NCBI RefSeq assembly: GCF_007747655.1
Contig: NZ_CP036274.1
Location: forward strand, 124,001 to 188,000
From: Anatilimnocola aggregata
Lineage (GTDB): Bacteria; Planctomycetota; Planctomycetia; Pirellulales; Pirellulaceae
DNA length: 64,000 bases
Reading direction: 5' to 3'
In this document: in pieces, positions 26,897 to 36,487 of the stretch
How the letters are laid out: the number at the start of each line of letters is the position of its first letter
Numbering within the stretch: the first letter of the stretch is position 1
Position numbers and translations under genes: made by a program
Notes under the pieces: model-generated
Databases searched by the model: none
Seen by the model: only the letters and a program-made list of their open reading frames with translations
Told to the model about the DNA's origin: nothing

Positions 26897-27943
26897 ATGT
26901 CATTTATCATGCCCGGCAAGCTCACCAAAACCGAAAAGACGTACTTCGTCGATGACGGCGCTAAACGTGGTCCGCTGACGATGTTTCGCGTGCGGTTTCA
27001 TCCGACGGGAGACAAACTACTGGCGCTGTGCGTGGACCGCCGCGTCGCCTGTTGGGATTTGAACGGCGAGTTACAAGCCGTCAAAAACAAAAAGGAAAAG
27101 TGCGTTGTCGGTGAGCTTCTTTGTCCGCACGAGATTGGTTGGATTCGCGGTTTCGATATTCATCCGCGCGGCGAGTTTGTGGCGACGGGCGGGTCTGACC
27201 GTACGTTGCGGCTCTGGAAGTGGACCGATGGCCGGCCTGGCGAGAAGCCTTTGCATCAGACTGCGGCCCACGATGGCTGGGTAGAAGCGGTGGCGTTCTC
27301 GCCGGATGGCAACACCCTGGCCACAGCCGGCGCGGATCGTATCGTGAAAATCTGGAGTGCCAGAGAACTCCAACCACAGCACTCGCTGACCGGGCACACC
27401 CGATATGCGGCTGACCTGGTATTCACGCCGGACGGTCGGTTCCTCATCAGCGGCGGTGAAGATGGCAAGTTGATCGTCTGGGACACGCAATCTTGGCAAA
27501 TAGTGCGAACGATTGATTTCGGCGGAGCGAACGATCAATACGGACAGATTCCTCGGCACAGCGGCGTCCATCGCCTGGCCGCTAGTCACGATAGCCGTTG
27601 GCTCGCGGCAGCCGGCGGCGAAAAGCTCGATGTGTTCGATCTCGCATCTGCGGAGCTCGTGGCCAGCGAACGGGTCAGCATGGATGTTGCCTTTCAGCCG
27701 ACCGGCAATGTCCTGATCGGCGGCGAAAGCGAAGTTAAGTCCTGGTCGTATCAGGCCGAGAAGTTCGCTCCGCCTGAGAAGGACAAGAACGGCAAGCCTC
27801 AAGCCGCGAAGAGTATTCCTGGTGAATCGTTGGCGGCGATCAAACGCGGTGATTGGTCGCTCGGGATGCAATTCTCCTCCGACGGAAAGCGTCTGGCGCT
27901 GGGCAAGGCGGACGGCACTGTGGACTTATACGAACTGACCTAG
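26897..27943 (+). CDS. WD40-repeat protein without signal peptide
   Basis: The ATG at 26897 gives 348 residues; an in-frame ATG further upstream would lie inside the DUF1501 gene. At least five WD40 units are visible, such as GEFVATGGSDRTLRLWKW, GNTLATAGADRIVKIWSA and GRFLISGGEDGKLIVWDT. No signal peptide or membrane helix is evident, so the propeller is probably cytoplasmic, in contrast to its exported neighbours. WD40 proteins of this type often sit next to PSD1 and DUF1501 genes in planctomycetes. Its binding partner is unknown. Confidence 0.85.
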   Translation: MSFIMPGKLTKTEKTYFVDDGAKRGPLTMFRVRFHPTGDKLLALCVDRRVACWDLNGELQAVKNKKEKCVVGELLCPHEIGWIRGFDIHPRGEFVATGGSDRTLRLWKWTDGRPGEKPLHQTAAHDGWVEAVAFSPDGNTLATAGADRIVKIWSARELQPQHSLTGHTRYAADLVFTPDGRFLISGGEDGKLIVWDTQSWQIVRTIDFGGANDQYGQIPRHSGVHRLAASHDSRWLAAAGGEKLDVFDLASAELVASERVSMDVAFQPTGNVLIGGESEVKSWSYQAEKFAPPEKDKNGKPQAAKSIPGESLAAIKRGDWSLGMQFSSDGKRLALGKADGTVDLYELT

Positions 27944-27996
27944 GGCGGAAGCATGTGTGCAGGAATGTCGCAACGAGACTGAAGACCAAGCGAACA

Positions 27997-29661
27997 ATGC
28001 GAAGAATCTCAAAAACACTCGGCGCAGCCATCATCGGCGGAATGTGTTGGTTCGCAAGCCTGGCCGCATCCGCCGCCAATCCCGCCAGCGGCTTGATCGA
28101 TACCGAAATTCAAGCAGCCCTGTCCGCAAAAGAGCTGACCCCCGCGCCGCGGGCGGAAGACTCCGAGCTGCTGCGCCGGATTTATCTCGACGTGCTGGGA
28201 CGGATCCCGACCTCCTCCGAAGCCGCACAATACCTGGCCGATTCCAGCGCTGACAAACATCATCGCCTCATCGACGCACTCCTCGCCCATGACGAGATGC
28301 CCGCCTATTGGCGCACGGTTTTCGACGAGTGGTTCAATAGCGCAGTCGGGGAACGCGACTTCGGCCGCGACGGATTCTTGGTTTACCTGGAAGAGGCAAT
28401 CAAGACGAACAAGCCGTGGGACCGCCTCGCCCACGAGATGCTGGTTCCGGATTTGAAAGACGAAAAACAGCGGCCTGCTGCTTACTTCTTGGCGATCCGC
28501 GTGCGCGGGGGCGATAACGACGCCAAGGTCGACGCCCTGACTAGCGGCGTGGCCAGCGTCTTCTTTGGTGTTCAGTTGCAGTGCGCGAAATGTCACGACC
28601 ATCCCTTCGTCGATCAATGGAAGCAGGACCACTACTACGGTCTGGCTGCCTTTCTGGGCCGCACCCAAGAAGCCCGAATTGAGAACACGCCGATCGTCAA
28701 GGAAAGGGCAGAGGGGGAAGTCAAGTTCGTAACGACAGCCCAAGAAGAGAAGACTGCGAGGCTCATGTTCCTGGATAGTCGCATCCTTGACGAACCCCCG
28801 CCCCCAGCAGATCGTGGCCAGTGGTACTCAAAAGCGAATGGTGGCTTGCCAGATGCGCCCTACTTCAGCCGACGCGCGACTCTGGCGGAATATGCCTTGA
28901 AGGCCGACTCACCGTTTTTCAAGCGCGCCATTGTGAACCGGATGTGGAAGCAATTGATGGGGCGAGGACTGGTCGAACCGGTCGATCAAATGCACGTAGC
29001 CAATCCAGCGTCCCACCCCGTGCTGCTCGATCATTTAGCCGATGACTTCGCAACGAGTGGCTTTGACCTGCGCCGGCTCATGGCCGAAATTCTGCACAGC
29101 GAGGCATATTTCCGCAGTAGTCGCTGGACATCCACCGCAGAGCGGCCCCGGGACAGCGACTACGCAACCGCAATCCTGAAGCCGCTCACTCCCGACCAAC
29201 TCGCCGTGAGTGTTGGTCTCGCCACGGGGCACTTTGAGCAATCGCGCGCCAAGTTCGAACGTGAAAAAAAGAATCGCAAGATCGAGGAGATCACACCGGC
29301 CATTTCCCGCGCCATGTACTGGCGAGAGCGTGACGTTCAGGACTTTGCTGCTCGCTTTCGTACCGGCGGCGAGAGCTTCGAGGCCAACGCGGCTCAGGCG
29401 CTATTTTTGTCGTACAACAGCCTCATCGAAAAGCAATTGCAGCCGTCCGCAGGCAATCTCATCGATCGGCTTGCCAAACAAGCGGACAACGATGCGGCGG
29501 TGAGCGAGGCGTTCCTTACTATCTTGTCACGTGCACCTCGCGACGATGAACGCAGCCGAGCAGTCGAGTTCCTGACCAGCGGCGATTCGTCTCGACCAGC
29601 CAAGTGTAGGGATCTTGTGTGGGCGGTGATCTGCAGCAGCGAATTCCGTTTTAATCATTAG
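27997..29661 (+). CDS. PSD1-type protein (DUF1549/PSCyt2 and DUF1553), lacks PSCyt1
   Basis: The ATG at 27997 starts a signal peptide (RRISKTLGAAIIGGMCWFAS); a longer in-frame frame reaches into the WD40 gene and is unlikely. The 554-residue product goes directly into DUF1549 (LLRRIYLDVLGRIPTSSEA; C196-AKC-H200 then DHPFVDQW) and DUF1553 (RRATLAEYALKADSPFFKRA, then NRMWKQLMGRGLVEPVDQMH). The N-terminal PSCyt1 cytochrome domain found in longer relatives is missing. One c-type heme motif is present. It is probably periplasmic and partnered with the DUF1501 protein at 25561-26880. Confidence 0.9.
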   Translation: MRRISKTLGAAIIGGMCWFASLAASAANPASGLIDTEIQAALSAKELTPAPRAEDSELLRRIYLDVLGRIPTSSEAAQYLADSSADKHHRLIDALLAHDEMPAYWRTVFDEWFNSAVGERDFGRDGFLVYLEEAIKTNKPWDRLAHEMLVPDLKDEKQRPAAYFLAIRVRGGDNDAKVDALTSGVASVFFGVQLQCAKCHDHPFVDQWKQDHYYGLAAFLGRTQEARIENTPIVKERAEGEVKFVTTAQEEKTARLMFLDSRILDEPPPPADRGQWYSKANGGLPDAPYFSRRATLAEYALKADSPFFKRAIVNRMWKQLMGRGLVEPVDQMHVANPASHPVLLDHLADDFATSGFDLRRLMAEILHSEAYFRSSRWTSTAERPRDSDYATAILKPLTPDQLAVSVGLATGHFEQSRAKFEREKKNRKIEEITPAISRAMYWRERDVQDFAARFRTGGESFEANAAQALFLSYNSLIEKQLQPSAGNLIDRLAKQADNDAAVSEAFLTILSRAPRDDERSRAVEFLTSGDSSRPAKCRDLVWAVICSSEFRFNH

Positions 29662-29675
29662 ATGGCGAGTTCGGC

Positions 29676-31292
29676 ATGGATTCTCTAAGACATGGCGCGC
29701 GGTTGACAGCGATCCTGCTTACGTTAGGGATCTCGTCACTCGTGTCCGCTCAGGACCGGACAGCGCTGGTCATCGCTAATTTCGACTATGGCGAGCATCA
29801 ACTAACGCAGGTCAAAACAGATGCGGCAACGGTCGCCGAGGCGTTGCGAAAGGAAGGCTTTCGCGTGACGGTGGCCGAGAACATTTCCGGCAAGGAACTG
29901 AAAAACACCGTCGAGAAGTTTGCCCGCAGCACGGTGACTCGCGGTATGGCGATACTTTATTTTGCCGGTCTTGGCGGGCAGTATCAGACAAGCAACTCGG
30001 AAGGCGCTTTACGGAACCACCTTCAAGGTGCGGGCAAGCCGCAGGACTCCCGTAACCCGGAACGGGAGTTCATTCCCCTTCCGGATATCGTCAAGTTGCT
30101 TAGTGATCACTCTGCGTGTACCTGCAACCTAGTGATCTTGGATGCGGCAGGGACGAATCCGTTTTTTGCTGGCCGAACGAATCAGCCCTCTGGTTTGGCG
30201 GCAGTCCAAGCGACTGACCTGCCCAGCGATACTGCCGTGCTGCTGGCAGCCACGCCAAACGTAACGCTGGAGCAGCCTTCCCAGCTCGGGGCAGCATTCG
30301 CCAAGCACCTGCCGCGTGGACGCGATTCAGTCGACAAGGTGCTTACCGCGATAATTGACGAAGTGAGACAGAAGAGCGGTGAGAAGCAAGTACCAACCGC
30401 TACGAAGAGCAAGCTGGTTGCAACCGCCTCGTGGGAACTCGGGGCAAATGAACTTTTTCTGGAAACCCCGTTGGCTCGCGACGGGGAGCGTCCCGGACAA
30501 CATTGGATCAACTCGGCGGGGATGGTGTTCTGTTGGTGTCCGCCGGGACAATTCTTGATGGGAAAAGCGGCGCAAGATGGTCAGGCCGACTTTGAAGACG
30601 CCAAACCGGTCGAGGTCACGCTGACGAGCGGTTTTTGGATCGGCAAATACGAGATTACGCAACTGGAAGCGGAACGACTGAAGGTCGGCGCGGGACGTTA
30701 TCCGTTCCCCGGCAAGCATTATCCCTTGCATATGATTCAGCAGGGTCAGGCGTCCAAATTGATATCGGCCTTGAACGACCAGGAGCGGAAGGCGGGACGA
30801 TTGCCCGATGGTTGGGAATACGCGCTGCCCACGGAAGCCGAGTGGGAATACGCCTGCCGAGCCGGAACGACAACGCGTTACGCCTTCGGCGACGATGAGA
30901 GCCAGTTGTGCCGCCATGCGAACTACGCCGACAGAAGTCTGCTGGAAAGCGATGGGGCGATGCAGTTTGCAGACGCGCGGTTCGACGACGGCTTTGCCAA
31001 AGCGCTGGCTCCCATCGGCAGCTATCAGCCGAATATGTGGGGATTGCATGACATGCATGGCAACGTCGCTGAGTGGTGCTTAGACCGGTATCTGCCGCAG
31101 TTGCCCGGCGGAGAAAATCCGCGGATCGACGAGAAGAACAAAGCGGCTGCTCCAGCCGGGATCATCCGCGGCGGCAGTTGGTGCAGTACGGCCGAGTACT
31201 GCGAATCGGCGTTTCGGAACTCAGAGTTCTCCGGCGGAAACGCAAAAGGCCGGGATTACATCGGATTCCGGCTTGTACTGAGGAAGAAGTAG
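29676..31292 (+). CDS. Caspase-like domain (catalytic residues replaced) fused to SUMF1 domain
   Basis: The 538-residue protein has a signal peptide ending near SLVSAQ (about 1-25). Residues 27-245 resemble the C14 caspase/metacaspase fold: RTALVIANFDYGEHQL, an expected xGHG strand that reads YFAGLGG (Leu99 in place of the catalytic His), and an expected LDAC that reads ILDAAGTNPF (Ala158 in place of the catalytic Cys). The protease dyad is therefore lost. Residues 270-537 are a SUMF1 domain (LPTEAEWEYACRAGTTTRY, MHGNVAEWCLDRY). After RGGSW the cysteines are spaced C-x5-C rather than the usual C-x4-C. A regulatory or binding role is more likely than catalysis. Confidence 0.85.
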   Translation: MDSLRHGARLTAILLTLGISSLVSAQDRTALVIANFDYGEHQLTQVKTDAATVAEALRKEGFRVTVAENISGKELKNTVEKFARSTVTRGMAILYFAGLGGQYQTSNSEGALRNHLQGAGKPQDSRNPEREFIPLPDIVKLLSDHSACTCNLVILDAAGTNPFFAGRTNQPSGLAAVQATDLPSDTAVLLAATPNVTLEQPSQLGAAFAKHLPRGRDSVDKVLTAIIDEVRQKSGEKQVPTATKSKLVATASWELGANELFLETPLARDGERPGQHWINSAGMVFCWCPPGQFLMGKAAQDGQADFEDAKPVEVTLTSGFWIGKYEITQLEAERLKVGAGRYPFPGKHYPLHMIQQGQASKLISALNDQERKAGRLPDGWEYALPTEAEWEYACRAGTTTRYAFGDDESQLCRHANYADRSLLESDGAMQFADARFDDGFAKALAPIGSYQPNMWGLHDMHGNVAEWCLDRYLPQLPGGENPRIDEKNKAAAPAGIIRGGSWCSTAEYCESAFRNSEFSGGNAKGRDYIGFRLVLRKK

Positions 31293-31295
31293 AAC

Positions 31296-33413
31296 ATGAA
31301 AACAGTTGCTTGCAAAACGATGTTGCTACTTGCCCTGTCGCTGAGTTCGGTGACGGCGGTCGAACTTAAGTTCGCAACCCTGGACGAAAGTCGGGCCGAG
31401 TTCGATCGTTCCGTGAAGCCCGTTCTTGCCAAGTTCTGTGCGAAGTGCCACGGATCCGATGTTGAGGAGAAAGATCTCAACCTCCAAACCCTGGCGACGG
31501 ACATGAAAGGATCGACGAGCGCCGCGCGATGGGCCGTCGTGTTGTCGCAATTGTCATTGGGCAAGATGCCGCCCAAAGGGGAAGCACAGCCGACGAGCGA
31601 AAGCGTCAAGGCGATCGTCGACTGGGTTCAAGCTGAGATGAAACGATCCGGAAAGCATGTCGCAATGCGGGTGGAAGTGCAAAATGGAAACGAAGTGCCG
31701 CATGCTTTATTGTTTGGCGGAAAGCCCAAGTCAGGTATTGATGTGGTGACTCGGGTCCGGCCGCTCAGCCCAGATATTTACGAATCATTTGTCAAGGAAG
31801 TCGGCAAGGGGGCGAGCGCCGGACAGCCGTTTTCGCCCAATCCAGCGACCACGTTCAAGGATATGGGGGCATCGCGACTCGACGAGCCGACGACCAGCCA
31901 GTTGCTCGGCAACGCCTTGCTGATGGTCGAACAACTCACGCTGCATAAGCTCGAAGGGGGCGTGGCAAAGTCGGAACGCGGTGCGCCGAATCCGTTGGTG
32001 CGGCTGTTCGATGAGAAAAACCCAGCCACTGAAGCTGAGATCGAAACGGCGATCAAATTCATGTTCGACCATGCGCTACGCCGGTCGCCGACACCGGACG
32101 AACTGACAAGTTTTTCCACGCTCCTGCAACGCAATATCAAGGATGCCGGCCGCAAGTCGGGTGTACGTTATTCGTTGGCGGCGGTGCTGTTGCTTCCCGA
32201 AGCCGTACTCCGCTCGGAACGCGGCCAAGGAAAGCCCGACGATGCAGGGCGTGTGCGACTCGCGCCGCGTGAGATTGCGTTTGCGCTCGCGTATGCTCTG
32301 GGCGATCGCCGGCCGGAAACCTGGCTGCTGGCGGACGCCGACGCCGGCAAACTCGACACCGCCGAAGGTGTTCAGGCTGCCGTGCGCAAGATGCTTGATG
32401 ATCCCAAGTTCGCCAAACCTCGCATCATGCGGTTCTTCCGCGAGTATTTTGGCTACGCCAAGGCAACGGAAGTCTTCAAGGGGGAAGATGCAGCGGAGCA
32501 CTACCCGAGGGATTTAGTCGCCGACACCGATCGCCTGATCGAGTGGATTCTCGAGCAGGATCGCGATGTCTTCCGCGAGTTGCTTTCGACAAACAGGTCG
32601 TTTGTGAATTACCGCTGGGATGCAAACAAGCGGCAGGGAACGCGCGCCAACAACAATGCCGTGCATCTGGCTTATGGCCTGCCTCCCGATTGGAAATGGA
32701 CCGACAAACAGCCGATCGAACTGCCGGCCATTCAGCGAGCCGGAATTCTCACGCAACCCGCTTGGCTCGTTGCCTTCTCGAAGAATGACGACAACGACGC
32801 CATCCATCGCGGCATCTGGGTTCGGGAGCGACTGCTCGGCGGTGTAGTTCCGAACATCCCCATCACAGTCGATGCCCAGCTTCCAATCGCGCCGGAACGC
32901 ACGCTCCGCGACCGCATGCAGGTGACCCACGAGACGTATTGTTGGCAGTGCCACAAGTTGATCAATCGCACGGCGTATCCCTTAGAAATCTACGACCATT
33001 TCGGCCGTTTCCGGACGCAGGAGTTGGTCCACGATCTGGAAGCCACAGCCAAGAATGTTGACCCCAAAGGGAAGCCTTTGGGCATCGTTAAGAAGGGTGT
33101 GCCCGTGGATTCGTCGGGCAGTTTCGACCTGGTCGAAGGGGACATGCTCGCGGGCAATGCGACGAATGCGATCGATTTCGTCCGCAAGTTGGCCGAGTCC
33201 CGATTCGCCGAACAGGTTTTCGTGCGTCACGCTTTCCGCTATTGGATGGGTAGGAACGAAACCCCAGGCGATGCCGGATCGCTCCAGGCGGCCCATCAGG
33301 CGTACAAGGACAACGGTGGGAGCATGAAAGCGCTCCTTGCTGGATTGTTATCGAGCGATTCGTTCTTGTACCGAGTAAGGCCAAGTGAACCTATGTCGGT
33401 AGACCAGCCCTAA
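31296..33413 (+). CDS. Divergent planctomycete cytochrome c protein (PSCyt1, DUF1592/DUF1588-like)
   Basis: The gene starts 3 bases after the pseudo-caspase/SUMF1 stop. The 705-residue product has a signal peptide, a PSCyt1 motif C48-AKC-H52, and C-terminal DUF1592/DUF1588-like segments: FAKPRIMRFFREYFGYAKA, GIWVRERLLGGVVPNIPITV and CWQCHKLINRTAYPLEIYDH. The usual DUF1587 block (RRLxRxEY) cannot be found, and residues 110-220 differ from the other four paralogs. C-terminal DUF1585-like sequence is present (FVRHAFRYWMGRNETPGD). It remains followed by a DUF1552 gene. Confidence 0.8.
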   Translation: MKTVACKTMLLLALSLSSVTAVELKFATLDESRAEFDRSVKPVLAKFCAKCHGSDVEEKDLNLQTLATDMKGSTSAARWAVVLSQLSLGKMPPKGEAQPTSESVKAIVDWVQAEMKRSGKHVAMRVEVQNGNEVPHALLFGGKPKSGIDVVTRVRPLSPDIYESFVKEVGKGASAGQPFSPNPATTFKDMGASRLDEPTTSQLLGNALLMVEQLTLHKLEGGVAKSERGAPNPLVRLFDEKNPATEAEIETAIKFMFDHALRRSPTPDELTSFSTLLQRNIKDAGRKSGVRYSLAAVLLLPEAVLRSERGQGKPDDAGRVRLAPREIAFALAYALGDRRPETWLLADADAGKLDTAEGVQAAVRKMLDDPKFAKPRIMRFFREYFGYAKATEVFKGEDAAEHYPRDLVADTDRLIEWILEQDRDVFRELLSTNRSFVNYRWDANKRQGTRANNNAVHLAYGLPPDWKWTDKQPIELPAIQRAGILTQPAWLVAFSKNDDNDAIHRGIWVRERLLGGVVPNIPITVDAQLPIAPERTLRDRMQVTHETYCWQCHKLINRTAYPLEIYDHFGRFRTQELVHDLEATAKNVDPKGKPLGIVKKGVPVDSSGSFDLVEGDMLAGNATNAIDFVRKLAESRFAEQVFVRHAFRYWMGRNETPGDAGSLQAAHQAYKDNGGSMKALLAGLLSSDSFLYRVRPSEPMSVDQP

Positions 33414-33505
33414 GCTACCTCAAACCAATCATCGTGTCAGAAAACGCCGAATTACTTTTTCCAACCTACACACGCCCAAAGCCTTCTACCTTAAGGACAC
33501 AGAAT

Positions 33506-34900
33506 ATGACCATTCATCGACGTGACGCACTCAAAGGAATTTCGCTCGGCGCAGGTTCACTGGTGCTTTCTCAAGTCTTGTCCCGCCTTGAAGCCCACGC
33601 GGCTGGAACTTCGTCGCAGCCCAAGAGATTTGTCTTCGTGGTTGAGAGCAACGGTGTGCGGCCGGAGCAGATTTCGCCAGTGGGGCTAAAACGGGACTCG
33701 CGACAGGAGCGTCCGGGCGCGCCGGGTGACTACGTGGATGTGTCGCTCGCCGATCGCGAATTGCAATTCTCGCTCGAACCGCTCAAGCCATGGAAAGATA
33801 AGCTGACGATCGTCCAGGGGTTGTCGGGGCGCGTGTGCGGTGGTGGGCATTCGAACAATTTTCAAGCACTCGGAGCATTCGGCGGCGGTCGCGCTAATGG
33901 CGGCGAAAGCATGGCCGTGCTCGGCGAAACGATCGACGGCGCGCTGGCCAAAACTATCCCCGGCATCTTCCCGCACATCGGCCTGGGAATGTCGAAGCGA
34001 GTGGAAAACAACGTGATCTACAACATCTCGGCCCTGGAAAAGGACCGCCCGCTGCCGACGATGTGCAAGCCCGATCAGGCCTACGCGGCCCTGTTCGGCA
34101 GCGTCGCCAATGGAGCCGCCAAGGAGGAATTTGCGGCGAAGAACAACCTGCTCGACTTCCTCCGCCGCGACATCAAGAAGGTGCAGGGCGAGTTGGTCGG
34201 ACAGGAACGCGAGCAATTCGACGCCTATCTCGAATCTTTCGAGACTCTCCGCAACCGTCAAAGCCGCCTCAACGAGATCGAGCACACGCTCCGTGAGAAA
34301 GGTCCGGCGCCGACCGACAAGTACACATCCGCGGTCGAAACGGACCGGCTGGATGCCCAGTTCGATATCGGCGCCGCGTCCCTTATCTGCGGCTTGACCA
34401 ATGTGCTCACTCTTTCATCGGCCGCCGGCATCCGCGATTTCGACGTCACTTTCAAAGGCTTGGGCATCAACTTGGACAAGCACTCTATTGGCCACGGTGG
34501 CACCTATGAGGGCAAGAAGTGGGACGAACTATACAACATCATCCGCCGCTACCACATGGATCTGATCGCCGGCCTGGTCAAGAAGCTGGAGGCGGTTCCG
34601 GAAGGGGACGGCACGATGATGGACAACACAGTCATCCTCTACCTCAGTGACGGCGCCGAAGCCCATCACAGCCGCTGCTGGGAATGGCCGATGGTCATGA
34701 TCGGCAATATGAACGGCAAGCTGAAGACAGGCCGCTACGTCGATTACCCAGGCTACGGCCACAAGGGGCACCGCACCACGGCCAACATGTACGTCACGTT
34801 GCTGCAACTCGCCGGCTCGCAGCGGACCAGCTTCGGCATGGCTGATCCCAACCTCAAGGATCTCGACCAGCACGGCCCGTTGGAAGAGCTACTGGTGTAG
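33506..34900 (+). CDS. DUF1552 (HXXSHH) family protein, Tat-like leader
   Basis: The ATG at 33506, preceded by AAGGA, gives 464 residues with an IHRRDALKGISLGAGSLVLS leader. Family features include LTIVQGLSGRVCGGGHSNN, LDFLRRDIKKVQGELVGQER and HSIGHGGTYEGKKW in the place of HxxSHH. The motif is altered (HSIGHGG), the most divergent of the set together with the paralog at 50445. It is paired with the divergent heme protein upstream, which suggests that the two co-evolved as a sub-family. Function unknown. Confidence 0.85.
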   Translation: MTIHRRDALKGISLGAGSLVLSQVLSRLEAHAAGTSSQPKRFVFVVESNGVRPEQISPVGLKRDSRQERPGAPGDYVDVSLADRELQFSLEPLKPWKDKLTIVQGLSGRVCGGGHSNNFQALGAFGGGRANGGESMAVLGETIDGALAKTIPGIFPHIGLGMSKRVENNVIYNISALEKDRPLPTMCKPDQAYAALFGSVANGAAKEEFAAKNNLLDFLRRDIKKVQGELVGQEREQFDAYLESFETLRNRQSRLNEIEHTLREKGPAPTDKYTSAVETDRLDAQFDIGAASLICGLTNVLTLSSAAGIRDFDVTFKGLGINLDKHSIGHGGTYEGKKWDELYNIIRRYHMDLIAGLVKKLEAVPEGDGTMMDNTVILYLSDGAEAHHSRCWEWPMVMIGNMNGKLKTGRYVDYPGYGHKGHRTTANMYVTLLQLAGSQRTSFGMADPNLKDLDQHGPLEELLV

Positions 34901-34999
34901 CTGCGCCGATCGGGCCGGCGATTGCCATGCGTCGTCCGCATGGCTGCTCGCCGTCGTTACCGTCACTTTGGAAGTGGTATCTGCGCAAAGGGAGCGGTC

Positions 35000-36472
35000 A
35001 TGCTCAGCGTCGTCGAGCGATCACGGCGGGATTTTCTGCGAATCGGAACCCTCGGCATCGGCGGCGTGACGCTGGCCGATGTGCTCGGGCAGACAACTCG
35101 CGCCGGCGAAACGAAGTCGTCGTTCGTCCGTGACAAGTCGATCGTCCTTTTGTTCCTGGCGGGAGGACCCAGCCAGCACGAAACATTCGATCCGAAACCG
35201 GACGGTTTTGACAGTTTTACGAGTGTTGCAGGTCACATCCCGACCGCACTGCCGGGCGTGCGGTTCGCCTCGTACTTCCCGAAGCTCGCCGAACGGGCCG
35301 ACCGGCTCACGATCGTGCGGTCGCTCGTCGCCAAGACGGCCAACCATGCCAAGGCTTCGAAAAACATGCTGACCGGCGGCATCGAGGACCCGATTAACAG
35401 CACGGAAGGGGGCGCGGTCATCAACCCCAGCATTGGCTCGCTCCTCGCTCAGGTTCGCGGGGCCAACGATCCGCGAAGCGGCATGCCGAGCTACGCATTC
35501 ATTCCGCCGGTATTCAAGGCGGTCAATGGTCTCAAGATTTCGGGCGTTAACCCCGGCGTGGAATCGGCCGTTCTGGGCAGTGGTCCTGGACAACTCGGCG
35601 CGGCCTTCGCTCCGTTCAATCCGCTCGGTTCCAACGGCAAGAAAGGGGAGCCCGATGGCGGATGGGTCGAGTTGCTGAAGCCGCGACTACCGACAGACAG
35701 GCTTGATTCGCGGCGCGGCTTACTCAGCGAATTCGACCGCCTGCGGAGGCAACTGGACGGCAACTCATCGTTCCGCGATCTCGATTCGATGCAGCAACAG
35801 GCGTACGAGGTACTGCTGGGCGGAGCGATTCGCCAGGCCCTCGATCTGTCGCAGGAAGACCGGCGCGTCATCGCGGCCTATGACACCAGCCACTGTCCGA
35901 TTTACGGCTGGGGGAAGGACAATCGCTGGGAGACGGAAGGACCTTCGACGGGCTTTCCTCTTGGTGAGCAGATGCTGCTGGCACGACGGCTGTGCGAAGC
36001 GGGGAGCAGGTTCGTGACCGTCGTGCATTCCAACTGGGACATGCATGGCGGCGAAGCGATCTGGGGTCTCAAGACGGGAATGGACATCTTGGCGCCGCCG
36101 GTGGACCACGCGGTCGCCGCCTTCTTGGACGACACCGCACAACGCGGCCAGTCGGATGAGATTCTACTGGTGGTCGTCGGCGAGTTTGGCCGCACGCCGA
36201 GCATCAACAAGAACGCCGGTCGCGATCACAACCCGAACGCGGGCGTGATCTTGTTCGCTGGTGGCGGCCTGAAACACGGCCAGGTGATCGGCGAAACCGA
36301 CACTCGCGGCGGCCGCGTCGAATGCGATCCCGTTGGAGTCGACGACCTGACCGCAACTTTGATGCACTACCTATTCGATCTGGGCCAGCTCCGCATCAGT
36401 CGCGAAGTCTCACCGGCCTTGAAACGAATCGCGCTCGACCATGGTACGCCGATTCGAGCGTTGATATCGTGA
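35000..36472 (+). CDS. DUF1501 family protein, Tat-exported
   Basis: The ATG at 35000 has GGGAG upstream and opens the twin-arginine leader SRRDFLRIGTLGIGGVTLAD; frames extending to 34922 lack a good start. The 490-residue product has LFLAGGPSQHETFDPKP, GEQMLLARRLCEAGSRFVTV and LLVVVGEFGRTPSINKNAGR. No PSD1 gene is adjacent: the neighbours are a DUF1552 gene upstream and a PQQ propeller gene downstream. The active-site-like DxGRDHN region is present. The role is unknown beyond family membership. Confidence 0.9.
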   Translation: MLSVVERSRRDFLRIGTLGIGGVTLADVLGQTTRAGETKSSFVRDKSIVLLFLAGGPSQHETFDPKPDGFDSFTSVAGHIPTALPGVRFASYFPKLAERADRLTIVRSLVAKTANHAKASKNMLTGGIEDPINSTEGGAVINPSIGSLLAQVRGANDPRSGMPSYAFIPPVFKAVNGLKISGVNPGVESAVLGSGPGQLGAAFAPFNPLGSNGKKGEPDGGWVELLKPRLPTDRLDSRRGLLSEFDRLRRQLDGNSSFRDLDSMQQQAYEVLLGGAIRQALDLSQEDRRVIAAYDTSHCPIYGWGKDNRWETEGPSTGFPLGEQMLLARRLCEAGSRFVTVVHSNWDMHGGEAIWGLKTGMDILAPPVDHAVAAFLDDTAQRGQSDEILLVVVGEFGRTPSINKNAGRDHNPNAGVILFAGGGLKHGQVIGETDTRGGRVECDPVGVDDLTATLMHYLFDLGQLRISREVSPALKRIALDHGTPIRALIS

Positions 36473-36487
36473 CCGGGGTCTTATGAA

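Noticed and set aside
27853-27996. Upstream extension of the PSD1 gene into the WD40 gene
   Set aside because: The signal peptide begins at 27997, and the extension overlaps the WD40 coding sequence by 91 bases.
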